Shown in pieces: positions 1 through 12,584 of a stretch of 64,000 bases of DNA. The notes under the pieces are model-generated. The model worked only from the letters and a program-made list of their open reading frames with translations. It was not told where the DNA came from and searched no databases. Source of the DNA: Parasponia andersonii (Eukaryota; Streptophyta; Magnoliopsida; Rosales; Cannabaceae); assembly GCA_002914805.1 (NCBI GenBank), contig JXTB01000051.1, positions 368,836-432,835 of the forward strand, given 5' to 3'. The position numbers and the translations under genes are program-made. Within the stretch, counting starts at the first letter, position 1. The number at the start of each line of letters is the position of its first letter.

Positions 1-56
1 TAACAGCCAGACAATGCAATGCTTAAACAAGTCAGTAAAGAAAAACTCTGCCTTAC

Positions 57-1431
57 CGCTTCGTCAGCTTCCCCAGGGAATGTAATCCTCTGTCCATTTT
101 GCATACCCTTCTCCACAATAACTTCCAAGACTTTCTTCTCCTGGGCAACCTTCTCACCTTTGCACTGTGTGCAGCGATCCCTGTCATTGATAGTCTCACC
201 AGTACCTTTACACTCAGTGCAAGGATGCTGCATCTGTTGAATCATAGAGGGACCAAGCTGTCTAATCGAAATCTTCATTCCAGAACCTTGGCAGGAAGGA
301 CATTTCATTGAAGCACCAGACTTTGAGCCCTTGCTGCATTATAATATATAAATTTGCATTTAAGCAGCATGAAGTTAAAAAAAAAAGAAGAAAAAAAAAA
401 CCATTCCAAGCAATTAAAAAAAAAAGATAGAAAGAGACTAGGTACTAACCCCTTGCACTTGGAACAAAGTACATTGCGGGAAAGAGAGAGCTTCTTCGAT
501 GTCCCATTATATAGGTCTTCCAATGAAACCTTGAGAGGATGGATTACATCCTCCCCCTTTCTCTGTCTTCGGCCTCTGCTGCTCCCACCACCTGAATACA
601 GAAAATTTCAGTTAAAAATAAACAAGATTCTAATCACTTCATACCAATAGAGGAGATTCATCCCGACAAAGAGTAAAATCCTTACCACCAAAGGGGCTGC
701 CACCAAAGAAGGATTGGAATATATCAAATGGGTCATGGCCACCACCTCCACCACCCATTCCTTCCTTAAGAGCATCCTCACCATATTGATCATAAATCTC
801 ACGCTTCTCTGGGTCACTCAGAACCTCGTATGCTTGGGCCAACTCTTTAAACTGAAACCACCAAAACATTTAACGTTAAAATCTCGCCCATAAATCATAA
901 TATAGAGAGGAAACTCAAGTCAAAAAGCACTTGGGATATCATTAACTTGGTCAGAAGACCTTGCGTATCAATACATGTTAATAATAGAATTCAGTGGTAC
1001 AATTGAAAACTTTCGTCATCATCCATCTACCTCCCTCAGATTACAAAAACCTGGAGCGACTTTACAACAAACCCAGCTCAAAATCAAATAAATATACAAA
1101 ATTATCAACCTCTAATGCAGATCTAAACAGCTTCACCAAACAATCTCATCAAAGTACAAAAGATCAACCAACTGACACTACAAACCTAAAAAAACTTAAC
1201 TACTATCACTGAAGTAACAGGCCGATCCATCAAAATCACAAGCAAAGAACCCAAAAATATATAAATAAAACAAAATTATACCTTCTCCGGATCCCCACCC
1301 TTGTCAGGATGGTTTTTAATGGCGGCTTTACGATAAGCCTTCTTCAGATCATCTTGAGAAGCGGTCTTCGACACGCCCAAAATCTCATAGTACTTTGTGT
1401 TATCGCTTTTCTTAGGCGCTCTCCCAAACAT
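57..1431 (-). CDS. ANJ1: Type I DnaJ/Hsp40 co-chaperone (ANJ1/AtJ3-like), 5' part, runs off window
   Basis: Hsp40 co-chaperone that stimulates Hsp70 ATPase and delivers substrates; plant members are cytosolic and usually C-terminally farnesylated (that end lies outside the window). Four exons on the minus strand join in frame: 1431-1282, 851-686, 591-450 and 333-57, giving 245 codons. Exon 1 carries most of the J-domain, with HPD at residues 41-43. Exon 2 completes it ([14 protein letters not shown]) and starts the Gly/Phe-rich linker (six Gly in a row, [12 protein letters not shown]). Exons 3 and 4 hold four zinc-finger repeats of the CxxCxGxG type ([24 protein letters not shown], and CTQCKGEK, which diverges at the last Gly). 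Every junction has GT donor and AG acceptor. Bases 1-56 are the start of the next intron; the client-binding C-terminus is missing only because of the window edge. Full-length relatives are about 415-420 aa. The start is the first Met of the conserved [12 protein letters not shown]-terminus. Confidence 0.96.
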
Positions 1432-3359
1432 CTTCTCTTATATATGTTATTCTATATTGAAAATTAAAAAAAAAAAAAAAAAAAAATCAAAAACTCGGAA
1501 CAAAAGAATTCAACATCCGCCATTAGCTTCAGAATACGATAAAGAAAACCCAAATTGCATTAAAAAAAGAAAATCACAACTCGAAGTACCGATTCGAAAC
1601 GTGAGCAAAGGTCGATTTTTCCCTCTTTTGGTCTGAGCGAGCTGAGCCTAGAGAGAGAGCAGGAATCGAGACGGCGAAAGAGGAAGAGGAGTAAGAATTG
1701 GGGTTAGATATGTGTATATAAAGGAATGAATGGACGGCTGGGATTTATCGCTGAACAAACGGTGGAAAGCGGTAGCTGAGGGGGGTACTATTGACAATTG
1801 ACATTGACTTCGTGTATGGCCGAGAAGGAGAGGAAGAATCTAGAATTTCTCTCTTTCGCACTTCTTAAGGTTTTGTTTTGGATCAGTGGAGCGATCTCCA
1901 CCGTCCAATACGGCCTTTTTGTTTTTTTTTTTTTCTTTTTAACTCGTGAGGTGATAGGTCCTTTTTTTTTTTTCCTATTAATGAGGATTTTTTATGGGAT
2001 TTTAGTTTTGTTTTTAACTTTGTCCAAATTGATTAGAGAGGAGAATAATAAATTAAATAACGGATAACCATTTTGTTTTTGTTTTGAACTTCCTGCGTTT
2101 TTTGAAACGTAAAATTGAACAATACTGTACATTTTATACATTACTTCTCTGAATTTATAACGCATGCCAATTTGCCAAATATATCCCTTACTCACCAACT
2201 AAATGGAGAAAATTGAAATAAAATGGACAAAATACAATTAAAAACAATTGAATACAAAATCATGCTTGATAAATTTTAAATTTAGAATGGGTTGAATTTT
2301 TTGAAAAACCTGGATTGATATAGAAAATATCATTTTGTAAAAGCTTTATAAAAAATAACACTTTTAATAAATATTTGTAAAAGTACTACTTTTTTTTTTA
2401 AATTAGTGTTTTCCAATGTTGAATATAATAAATAGTTACTTGAGATAACCAATCAAGTTACATTACTTCAAGTATCTCATCACTTAATAAAAGATCTCAT
2501 TACTTAATAAAAGATGGTATTTTTTTAAATACTTTTAAAAGTAATTGTTTTTTAATTAAAATCTTGTTTCAAATAATTTCAAAATTCAGGATTGTTCAAT
2601 TTTTTTTGAATAATTACCATAAAAAATCAAATTTCTTCTAAAATATCAAAATGTAAAATATAAAAACGTAATTATCCCTTCAAAAAAATAAATGATAAAA
2701 AATATATAATTTAAAATTTTCATTTGACATTTTTAGAAATACAAGAATCTATTAAATAAATAACTAGTTAATTAGAAAGTATTACCTAACATATATATAA
2801 ATTATCTTAATTAGATAGTATTACCTAACATATACATAAACTAGTTATTATACCGCTAGAGTTGATATTAATATTGCATATATTAGACCTAATTTATATT
2901 TAGGTTCAATATATTATAATATTATTACAACATCAAAGAAGGTATTTATCTCTATATTTGATGAATGGAATACAACTATTTGTTCGATAAACTAAATTTA
3001 ATATAAGGTATCACTAATATTAAATTAAATATAATATTATATAAAATATTAAAAAATATATTTATTTCTACATTTATTTTGATGAGATGAATGTAGTATA
3101 ATTATTTTTTTTGATGAACTAAATTTAATATATGATATCATTAATATTAAATTAAATATAATATTATATAATATATATATATTACAACCAATCATAGTAT
3201 AAAAAAATAATAATAAGACCAATCATATCATGAAAAATAAAAGTTAAACTAGAAACCTTCTAAAAATTTTAAAAATAGAAAATTGATCAAAGAAACTATC
3301 ACATTTTTTTAACTTTCTTTCTCATTTAGGCTTTATATATATATATATATATATATATA
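1432..3359. other. DnaJ 5' flank and AT-rich intergenic DNA
   Basis: Probable 5' UTR and promoter of the DnaJ gene (minus strand), including a 22-base A run near 1466-1487 and a purine-rich stretch near 1650-1695. Beyond about 1950 the DNA is AT-rich with no coding potential. I saw no clear heat-shock element: one GAA/TTC cluster near 1830-1855 has the wrong spacing. Confidence 0.5.
2939..3175. repeat. Diverged ~120-bp tandem duplication in AT-rich DNA
   Basis: Two adjacent copies share the order: a TATTTAT(C/T)TCTA-type start, a GATGAA segment, then AACTAAATTTAATATA and ATTAAATTAAATATAATATT. The first runs about 2939-3055 and the second about 3058-3175. A smaller duplication (TAGTATTACCTAACATATA-type) lies just upstream at about 2777-2840. 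No gene is involved. Confidence 0.6.
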
Positions 3360-3586
3360 GGCACTAATCCAGTAGGTTTTTTTTTTTTTTACCTATACAT
3401 AGGTATTAATTTAGCATGCACATTTTTTTATTGTAAAAAGTAAGAGAGAGAAAGAGCATTAATGATGCACGTCTTTTCATGCACTTCATTATAGTCATTG
3501 GATCACCATTAGATGGTGATCTAACGGCTAAAAAAAAAATATCTACCCATAAGTAAAGAAAAAAAATACCTATTAGATTGGCAACC
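3360..3586. mobile_element. MITE, family A, copy 1
   Basis: Short non-coding element whose ends are imperfect inverted repeats: GGCACTAATCCAGTAGGT on the left and the complement of ACCTATTAGATTGGCAACC on the right. Each end is followed inward by an A/T run. Both sides are (TA)n, so it appears inserted in a TA repeat. The core (TAAGAGAGAGAAAGAGCATT, then GGATCACCATTAGATGGTGA, which is itself an inverted repeat) recurs nearly unchanged in the copy at 42273-42510. It encodes nothing, so it must depend on a transposase elsewhere. A TA target and these ends are compatible with Tc1/Mariner or a related superfamily, but I cannot assign it firmly. Confidence 0.75.
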
Positions 3587-4197
3587 TATATATATATATA
3601 TATATTGCTTTAGATCCCATACGAGAGTCATATAGTCATCGAGCATGACGTTAATAAAAAAAAAAAGGAAAAAAAAATCCTTTTTTGTCATATTTTTCAT
3701 TTACTGCTAATAAAATAAATGTATCCTATGTAATAATTAGTGTAATGATAAAAACCATGTAGAAGTAATAACAATTAAGTTTAATATAGTTCATCAAATC
3801 TACATATTAGTAGCTCGTCACATATAGTGCTTTTTTTTTTTGAAAACATCATCATGTATAGTTTTGTATTGCATAATTTAATGTTCTTGTTTCTACGTCA
3901 TATTTTTTGTCGCATATAAAATATAATTTTCACCAAATGTCTTATCTTTTGCCCAAATTTGATTAGCATTACTCTGTATAATAATTTTAATCATGTCTAC
4001 TGTACAGCTAGTTTTATTATTTTAATTTTTCATATTGTCATGCTCCCACACTGAGTACGCATGCATAAGGCAGCTTGATGGGTACTAGACTCGTCTTAGT
4101 TGATGCGGGACATGCGATGACACTTATATTAACAAAAAAAATAATAATAACAATAAAATTGAAACCTAAAACTATAAATTGTAGTTGTCATATTTAT
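3587..4197. other. Gene-free AT-rich spacer
   Basis: A (TA)n run followed by AT-rich sequence with short A and T homopolymers. I see no coding region, RNA gene or recognisable element between the MITE and the CACTA transposon. Confidence 0.5.
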
Positions 4198-4200
4198 ACA

Positions 4201-4560
4201 CACTACTAGAAAAAAGGATATTCACAACGGTTAAAAATCACTGTAATTAATAATTTTACGAAGGTTGAAAACCACTATTAATGCAAATATCATTAAAAAA
4301 TGACACTTTTAACAATAGTTATAATCGTCGTGAAAGATAGATAAATTACGACAACCACCTAATTGACTCACCGTTAAAGACATGTAACGGTGGTTATAAT
4401 TGTCATTGATATATGTCTTTGAATGCTGATTAATTACAGTGATTCCTATAAAAGCACCGTAGTTGATCAATTTCATAGCAGTTACAACTACCGTGAAAGA
4501 TTTTTGTTCCTTTAACGGCGGTTCCACATAAATTGCCGTTAAAGGCTCATTCTAGAGGAA
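4201..4560. repeat. Left CACTA terminal and subterminal repeat region
   Basis: Begins with the CACTACTAG terminal repeat. It then contains repeated AACGG/CCGTT-centred motifs, for example AACGGTTAAAAATCAC, GTAACGGTGGTTAT, TTAACGGCGGTTCC and TTGCCGTTAAAGG, in both orientations. Subterminal repeats of this kind bind TNPA-type protein in En/Spm; the binding role here is inferred from family knowledge. Confidence 0.8.
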
Positions 4561-6624
4561 ATTTTTTTTCCATTCCCTTGGATAATTTATAAATTTCCAC
4601 AGAATAAAAACCTGTATATAAACAGTCTCATTCAACTTCTACAATATCGAGACTCAGATAAATTTACAAATAAATGTATATAACTAAAGTTTTGTTATAT
4701 AAATAAATACAACATAACATGTGTACCACTACCACTTGCAAGTTAGTTAACTTAATTCAAGGTTAGACTAATCTATCCAATATGCATAAAGTCAATGAAT
4801 TGAAATAAAACTTAATACTTGAGTATATCACTAAAACTTGCAACATAATTCCGACGAATTATACCAATAACTATATTCAAGAACATAGTCTAACAAATCT
4901 AGATCATTCATAGATAATTAGCTATGGTTACGACCCATTCTTTACGTATTTCATTAATGTTGTCTACTGAATAAATTTCTTAGCTGCGACATTATAAGTT
5001 TATAAACACAAATTAAATTTAGTAGCTAAAAATGACAAGAACATGTGTGAACTTAAATACTTTTAGATAAATAAAGTACAGTGTTAAGATACTTACATTT
5101 GATCTAATATAATCCAACGGACTATTATCCTTCATCAAGTCTCACATCATGCACAAGACATAAAAACCATACTCTACGTAATTGGGTTAAGATGGATATT
5201 ATGATTATGATGAGAACTATATATGGTCAAAATATATAGACATCAATTGCATACCTTAATAAGTTTATATTATAATCATTATAGATCATATCTTAATTGC
5301 ATGCTACATTGGTCGTTGTTTCCTTTTTTATTTATCCGTATTATATATTTGGAATGCACTAAAAGAAAATAAATATCATATTACTAATGGATTAATTACA
5401 TAAATATATGTTAAGTATATTATGTTATAAATATACTAACCAATTTAGGAGATTTTGGGAATTCTATCTTGGTCATTGTCCAAGTAGATCAAAGAAATAA
5501 ATATTTTTCTGGGCCACATTAATCATCATCAATATCCCATGCTGCCTGTTCAAAGCAATGTAACCAATTATAACTACAAGAAAACACAAACAACTCAACC
5601 ATGTAACATTTTAGTCAAAGAAATATAATATTTACCCAAGATTATAAGGAGCTAATAATAGCATTCATTTGCTTGCTACATGGAGTCTTTGTGCAAGATC
5701 ACGAGGACGGCTATGATTCTTTGCACTGAGAACTTTAGATATGATAGAAGGATCAACAAATTGAAATAAGTATAATCGTTCCAAATTCAAGAGTTCATCG
5801 TACAAATACTTAATTAGAAATCAAAAATATACTATGTTACTATAAATTAAGAAAATATGCAATATATATATATATAAAAGGAAAATATAGTAGTGTACTT
5901 ACTTGATATACACTGAGATGCATGTAGTACAAATCTCTTGGAGAAGAGAGAAATATATTATATCCTCTGTTGCCACATAAAGTTGATGCTCCTAAGTCCC
6001 GTATATCTCTTATTCCATCGGTATTGTAGTATTGAAGTTAATGTTGAATTTTGAAATTGTTGAATACAAAGACTTCAATGTTAAGGGAAGATAAGAAGTT
6101 TATATAGGCAACTCCGAATGCACATGCCTAGCACTAGATAATGATGAAGGAATCGCTTCTTTCTGTTAAGGTTGAGTCACTAGTTGTATGGGAGGTGACA
6201 CATTTTTCTTCCTTTGTGACTATATTTTAATTAGTTAGAATGATATATATTATATTAAACTAAATGAGTAAAAATTTGAGAATTTATCTCATCATTCCCA
6301 AGTAGTACTAGATACTTAGGCCAAGATATTAGTGTATCAATTGCAGACATAACAAGGAAGAAATCGGCAGATGGAATGGGAATCGAGAGGACCGTTGCTT
6401 GTTGAATACATCTTTGATTGAAACTCAAACATGATCTTTACCTAAATTCATCCCATGAACTATAGTTACTCCAGTATTTACCATAAAACCAGTGGTAACT
6501 ATCTCGTTATCTGGTTTTACCATCAACCTACACGGTGTAAACTGCATATTGAATATATTAGTATAATTATATAGTATACATACACTATTATAGTTTTTAC
6601 CAAGATTGGTGTTGTACTATTGTC

Positions 6625-7951
6625 TTATACTTCAGGAATTATGGCATAAAATTCAAGCTCTTCGGGATCATTGATATCCATCTCAGCGTCCTCAACATCA
6701 ATTTCGGGCTCATGGATATTAGCTTTTGGATTCTTTTTTCCAAGTGCACCAATAGATTTCAAAATTATGTTTTGAAACTTGTCAAATCTTTGTTGCAATG
6801 TAATCTCTTGTTCTTGGAGGCATTCTTCATACATTCTTTCTAACTTACTATTTTTTCCTTCCACACTTTGTCTCTGTGTCTTTCATAGTGAAATTGGCGT
6901 TCTTGTAATTCTTTTAATCCCACACTAGGCTTCCTGAATACTTCTCTTTGTCTTATAAATTTACCTTTATCTCAAACACGATCTGGGTACTCAGGAGTTC
7001 CCAGTGCTTGAGTAAGAATGTCATTGGATCTAATTTTAATGATCTCTCCCTTGTTTCATAGCTCATATAACATATTCTACGAAAGTAATAAACACATTAT
7101 TTAGTTAATCAAATTTTTAGTTATAAACGCCAAACTACGTATAATAAATAGAACTTACAATTCTTTCATCTTTTCTCTTGTACTATCATCTACATAGTTT
7201 TTTTTTTGGATTTTTTCCACAACTTAGCCCGCTCAACTAGATATACACTTCCTTCTTCTTATTACATTTCTCTTCCTAATATTGAGAAACACTTATGAGA
7301 AGTGTAGTATAGGTATTGTTGTTTTGCATGTCTTTCTTGGTTTTTCTTCCTCAACTCTAGAAAATTAGGATCCATTTTTGATGCATCAAAGGCCTTCCAT
7401 TATTCATCAGTGATGTAACAATTGCTTGTTACTAAAACTATTAATGCATCTGGATTTTTTATAGCCCATATATCATCTTCAAAGTACCTCCTAATATATT
7501 TACTAGTTAATAATGACTTGTAGTCATACCATTTCTTACTCACCGATGACCACAAATAAGGTTTATTACCCTAACTATCTGGGAATGTACTTTATAATAA
7601 AATCAAACAAAATATGAATTAGGCCATATGGTAGCATAAAAAAATAATGTATGATATAAAGCAAATTAGTAGATAACTTACTCTCAAGTCGTCCCATATG
7701 ACAATATAAATCTTTTCTGGAACATTAGACTAATCAGGTATAGTAATCAAAATTTTGATATGAGCTAACTAACTAAGATATGACTCAAATCTCGGTGTCC
7801 AATGCCCATCTGGTTGGCCAAATGCGTTCCACTCTAAAAGAATTAGTTCTCCCCTATTTCTCATTTTAATGATTTCTTTACACTGTGTAGCCCTTCTTTT
7901 TGCCTTCTTCTTCTGATGCTTTGCATGATCCTCATCTGAATAGTCTTCCAT
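6625..7951 (-). pseudogene. CACTA second gene, TNPA-like (Transposase_24-type), decayed
   Basis: Separate minus-strand fragments share the layout of the second CACTA gene product. The N-terminal piece (7951-7769) is lysine/arginine-rich and contains LLEWNAFGQPDGHWTPRFES, close to the conserved 'W..G.P.G.....F.SF' block of Transposase_24 proteins, and ends at a stop. In another frame around 7745-7680 a VPEKIYIVIWDDL stretch matches the 'W..VP...K..IW' block that normally follows. The C-terminal piece (6864-6625) is helical and acidic, ending in EELEFYAIIPEV. At least one frameshift and several stops separate the pieces. The protein would bind subterminal repeats and support transposition; here it is presumably dead. 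Confidence 0.7.
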
Positions 7952-8077
7952 TGACCTAAATAAATAAAACAAAATATCAGTGAACAAAGTAGCTCTTATT
8001 ATTCAATTTTTATAAGTAATGAAAATAAACATATAATACAACATATACATATTTAATTCACCTTCTATTATTTTGCC

Positions 8078-11000
8078 TCAGCCAATATTAATCCATGAAT
8101 CATCACCATCATCCCGAGAATATAACCCTATGGTTTCTGCTACAGTATTGAAACCATCAATATCTCCCAAAGCTATATCAATTATATTAAGCTCATCAAG
8201 TACTTCAACTTTAACAAGATCATCATTATTTCTCTCATGTTTCTTGGTTCCATAGAAAGTACTACATACCAATCACTATCTAACGGGTCAGTAATGTAAA
8301 ATACTTATTTCACTTGTGAGGCTAAAATGAATGGATCATCTTTATGACCTACCTTCCGTAGGTTAACCAACTTAAAGCCCAAATCATCCACTTTGATCCC
8401 ATGATTATTTTCAACCCAATCACATTTAAAAACCGGGACCCTAAATGCACAATGGTTGAGCTCCCATATCTCTTTTAGTACTCCATAGTAGGTCTTATTT
8501 CCTTCAATAGGGTTCTTATAGTTAGCACTAGCAAAGTACATGGTTTGTGCAATAATACTAACTCCACTATTTTGATTAGTCCGTATATTATCACGAGACT
8601 TAGTATTAAAACGTTAACTATTGATAATATATGCCTCATGCTTAGTAGGCATAATTGTGGGATCTTTTATAATCCATTTCAATTTTTAAATACTTTAGTA
8701 TTTGGATTCGCCAAATCAATTTTAACTATAACTACAAAAAAAAATAGAAAATATAAAAGATTTTTTGTTAGTATGGATACATTTTACAGAAAAAAAGAAC
8801 TCATTATGTCATCCCGTCTATTCCTTTTTTCTTAACTAGTTTATGAATATCCTATGATATTTTTCTTATACCCATTTTTCTCTCTTTGAAGGATTTTCAT
8901 GTTTTACATATTGTAAATGGTCACTATATATACAACTATTTCTTAAGAATCTTATTGCAACAACTAAGATTATTAATAAATTTATGAATCAAATAACTTA
9001 GTCGCATTTACTTGATATAAGGTTGAACATCTGCTATATTTTTAAGTACAATCCTATGATCTAGATCTAAATCTATGCAATCAATGAGAGTGGGATTACT
9101 AACACCTATATCTTTACTTTGAAATTCCACTGACTGTCGAGATTTCAGAATACCAATAGTATGAGCATGACCAATATATTCTGAACAAAATTCTATAGCT
9201 TCTTCAGCTATGTAACATTCAACTATACATGCCTTAAGACGATTCTGATTTCGAATATAACCCTTGTAAATTTTCATTAATCTGTCAATTGGATACATCC
9301 ATCGCAAATAAATTGGACCACTTAATTTAATTTCCCTTACTAAATGTACAGTTAAATATCAAAGAATGACGGAGGAAAATATTGCTCGAGAAAACACAAT
9401 GTAATGATGATTTCTTTTTGAAGTGATTCAAACTTGGTTACATCCATTGCTTTAGTACAAATAGTATTGAAGAAGAAACGTAATCTCATGCTCATGAATC
9501 TGACATGATTTAGAGAAATTCCACAGATTGCAACTGAAAGTAATTATTGCATCAAGGTGTGATAATCATGTGACTTCAACTCAATTAGTCTTAAATCTTT
9601 CATAAACACCAAGTTGTGAATGCTTGAGAAATAACCATCCATAACTTATATATTGGCTAAAGTCTCACATATTTGACGTTTTTCTTCTTTTGTCAAATTA
9701 AAACAAGCTGCCGGTAAAAATGTTCACTTCTCATCTAATTTAGGAGCTAACTCTTTTTTTACTCCTATTTCTACAAGATCAAGACAAGCGGAAATACCAT
9801 CTTTTTATTTTTTTCGGGTATGTTAAGCAAAGTCCCAATAATACTATCACAAATATTCTTCTCAATGTGCATGACATCAAGATTGTGCTGTAAAACATTA
9901 TACTTCCAATACTCTAACTTAAAGAAAATAGATTTCTTTTCCAATAGTCACTCTTCGTTACTTCCTTCTCTGTTTCTTGTCTCCTTTTCTTCTTTTCTTT
10001 CTTATTTCTTTGGCTCTTTTCTTTCACAATTTTTCTAAATTTATTAACTATTCGACTAATTTGTTTAAAAACTTCCTCACTACTTAATGGATTAGGAGCA
10101 TTTTCCATCTCTTTTTTTCCATTAAAACACTTCGTATATTTATGATAAGCACGATCAAGAGGTAGGAATTGTCGATGTCTCATATAACCTTCTTTATTAT
10201 AATGTTTCAATCTTATTATATGTGTATGCTCACTATATATTGGGCATACTTCATAACCCTTTACACAATGCCCGGACAAATTACGATATGCATGGAAATC
10301 ATTGATTGTCCATAATAATACTGTCCTTAAATTAAATCTCTCTTTTTTCCTTGCATCATAACAATCGACTCCATCCCATATACTTTTTAAATAGTTTATT
10401 AACGGTGCCAAATAAACATTTATATCATTTCCAAACTATGTAGATCCTGAGATTAATAGGGTGAGCATTATAAATCTTCTCTTCATGCACAACCAGGGAG
10501 GAAGATTATAAATAACAAGTATAACTGGCCAACAACTATGATTACTACTCATTGAACTATGAGGGTTTATGCCATCAGCCGAAAGACTAAGTCCGAGATT
10601 TCTGGGATCTTCTTTTATTATTAGCCATATGTCATCTATTTTTCTCTAAGTAAGAAAATCTGTTGGATGCTGAAGTTTTCCATCTTTGATTTTTTCTTTA
10701 TTATGCTATATCAAACTTTTAGTATGTTCTTCATTTTGAAACAACCATTTAAATTAAGGAATGAGTGGAATATACCACAATACTTTCGCTGGGACCATTT
10801 TTTTCTCTTGGTTAAAGTGCTTCATAATCTCCCATCTCGAACATTTGCACACATGATAAGTACTTGCATCTACAAACTCTTTGCAGTATAATATACAATC
10901 ATTTGGACAGCCATGTATCTTTTCATACTCAATGCCTATTGAGCGTAATATTTTCCTTGCCTCATACATAGAAGTAGGTATGTTATTATTTTCTGGGAAT

Positions 11001-11500
11001 ACCTCTCCTAATAATGAAAGCAATTGAGAAAATCCATTATCGCTCTATCCATTACGAGCTTTTAAATTGTTAATCCTAACCAATAATAACAATATCGTGA
11101 TTTTTGAACCAGAATAGAGATCTTTCTTTGCATCCTTCACTAATTTAATGAATTCATCTCGATTAGCGAAGTTCTCTTCGATATCATTAATCATATTTAC
11201 CGGATAATCTTTGTATTTCTCAGAAATATACTCCTTTCGAGCTCTTTTGTTAAGGAAATTTTCTTCACGTGCGGGTTTTTTATGCCATATCTATCTTGTA
11301 TAAGATGTATCTATTCTATTAAAAAATAAATATCCACTTACATCGACATCTCTCATATAATTAATGTAAACACACTTAACACATAGACACTGAGTCAAAT
11401 TAGGATCTACACTATTTTTTTTGGCATATCTTAGGAAATGTGCAACCCCATCTTCATACTCTTTTGATAATCTACTCTTTATCATCCAACTTTTATCCAT
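8078..11500 (-). pseudogene. CACTA TNP2/TNPD-type transposase, decayed
   Basis: Minus-strand segments follow the domain order of plant TNP2 proteins. (a) 11500-11291 is the transposase-associated zinc-binding N-terminus (MDKSWM...RLSKEYEDGVAHFL...CLCVKCVY). (b) About 11180-9914 is the Transposase_21 core, with ADGINPHSSMSSNHS, NLPPWLCMKRR, LLWTINDFHAYRNLSGH and CPIYSEHTH; the D of ADG corresponds to the first catalytic acidic residue. (c) 9330-9008 is a DUF4218-like segment (MYPIDRLMKIYKGYIRN...VECYIAEEAIEFCSEY). (d) 8541-8078 is a DUF4216-like segment (VPVFKCDWVENNHGIKVD...GFKLVNL, then FYITDPLDSDWYVV). It is broken by stops, including one at 11047-11045 where relatives have Trp in 'NGWSD', and by frameshifts between segments. 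Confidence 0.88.
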
Positions 11501-12339
11501 TACTAATTATTAAAATTTTTACTAAAATTCAACAGAGTTTTTGCTTAAAAATTGACTAACCCTTGCAAAAAAAAATGCACACCACTAATCTATACTTTAA
11601 ACCCACGTCAATATATCACATTTTAACATTTGTAAACCTCCAAATTCATCTCCTTTCATACTTTGTATTAAATTAACAAAGTTAGTAACTTAACAACTAA
11701 CTTATTTTGTTAATGCTTATCTTTTTTCAACTAAGAATTATGTAAATTCAAAGTATTATCTATCAAAAATTAGTAACTATATAATCTATCAAATAAATAG
11801 TAAAATAACATAAAATTAAGCAAAATTAAGTAATTCATGACGATGTGGTCACATTAACAAACTATAATTGTTAATGACTATTAAAAAACAACATAATAAC
11901 ATATATTTTATTTCATTTTCTATAATTAAAAGAAATTTCGGATTAAATACAAAATTAAAAAAATACCTCCAAGTGACCTAAAATGCAATAATAGTATGGA
12001 TTTGATGCTAAATTGATATTTCTGACCAAATTAGAATCTAAAACAACTAAAAATTACACAAAAATAATAAGATCACACATTACTCGGGAATTGCAGCAGT
12101 TAATCATAAATTTTTCGAATAAATTCTAGGTTAAAAATTTGTTAAAATACAAAAAAATCATTAAAAAAATCATGCATATAAAGCTTACCCACGTTAAAAG
12201 AAACGATTTGAGCTAAATAGAGGTGATTTTCGGTTAAAAACTGGCCGGATTACCAACTACTATGCACAGAGAAGATAAACGACGTGTCCACGGGTTGAAG
12301 AAGAAGAAGAAAAATAAGGGCCCGAGCTGGTTTCGACAT

Positions 12340-12581
12340 TTTTATTATGGTCTTTAACGGTGATTCTATTAGAATCACTGTTATAGAATCGCAGTTAAAG
12401 ATGTGTTTTTTACATTCTCGACGGTTCCGATCCAACCGCCAAGAAAATTTATTTTAAAAAAATAACCTTTTCTCGGCGATTGGTCTGAAACCGCCGAGAA
12501 AAGGAGGCCAGTTCTCTTTAACAACAGTTCTTATTAAACCACCGTTAAATCAATGCCATTAAAAGCATTCTTTTAGTAGTG
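12340..12581. repeat. Right CACTA subterminal region with strong hairpins
   Basis: Holds more AACGG/CCGCC-type subterminal motifs and two clear inverted repeats. GTGATTCTA/TAGAATCAC (12360-12378) has a 1-base spacer. A perfect 13-bp pair, CCTTTTCTCGGCG and its complement (12466-12478 and 12492-12504), is separated by 13 bases. It ends in the terminal repeat TTTTAGTAGTG at 12571-12581, followed by the ACA target duplication. Confidence 0.8.
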
Positions 12582-12584
12582 ACA

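Larger units (their letters stand above)
4201..12581 (-). mobile_element. CACTA (En/Spm-type) DNA transposon, structurally complete, coding genes decayed
   Basis: The left end reads CACTACTAGAAAAAAGG and the right end, on the opposite strand, reads CACTACTAAAAGAATGC. These are the diagnostic CACTA terminal inverted repeats. The 3-bp sequence ACA flanks both ends (4198-4200 and 12582-12584), the target duplication length expected for the family. Length is 8,381 bp. Both subterminal regions carry many copies of an AACGG(T/C)GGTT-like motif in both orientations, the usual transposase-binding architecture. The minus strand holds remnants of both CACTA genes: a TNP2/TNPD-type transposase (about 11500-8078) and a TNPA-type gene (about 7951-6625). 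Stops and frameshifts suggest the element cannot move by itself, though intact ends could still be mobilised in trans. Confidence 0.93.

Noticed and set aside
354..650. 98-aa plus-strand open frame over the DnaJ gene
   Set aside because: It is the antisense shadow of DnaJ exon 3 and flanking intron; the minus strand carries the real J-protein motifs.
1798..2067. Open frame and possible heat-shock element upstream of the DnaJ gene
   Set aside because: The frame is T-run driven. The GAA and TTC words do not have the five-base spacing of a heat-shock element.
8073..8255. Plus-strand open frame inside the CACTA element
   Set aside because: Antisense of the DUF4216-like transposase end; no motif of its own.
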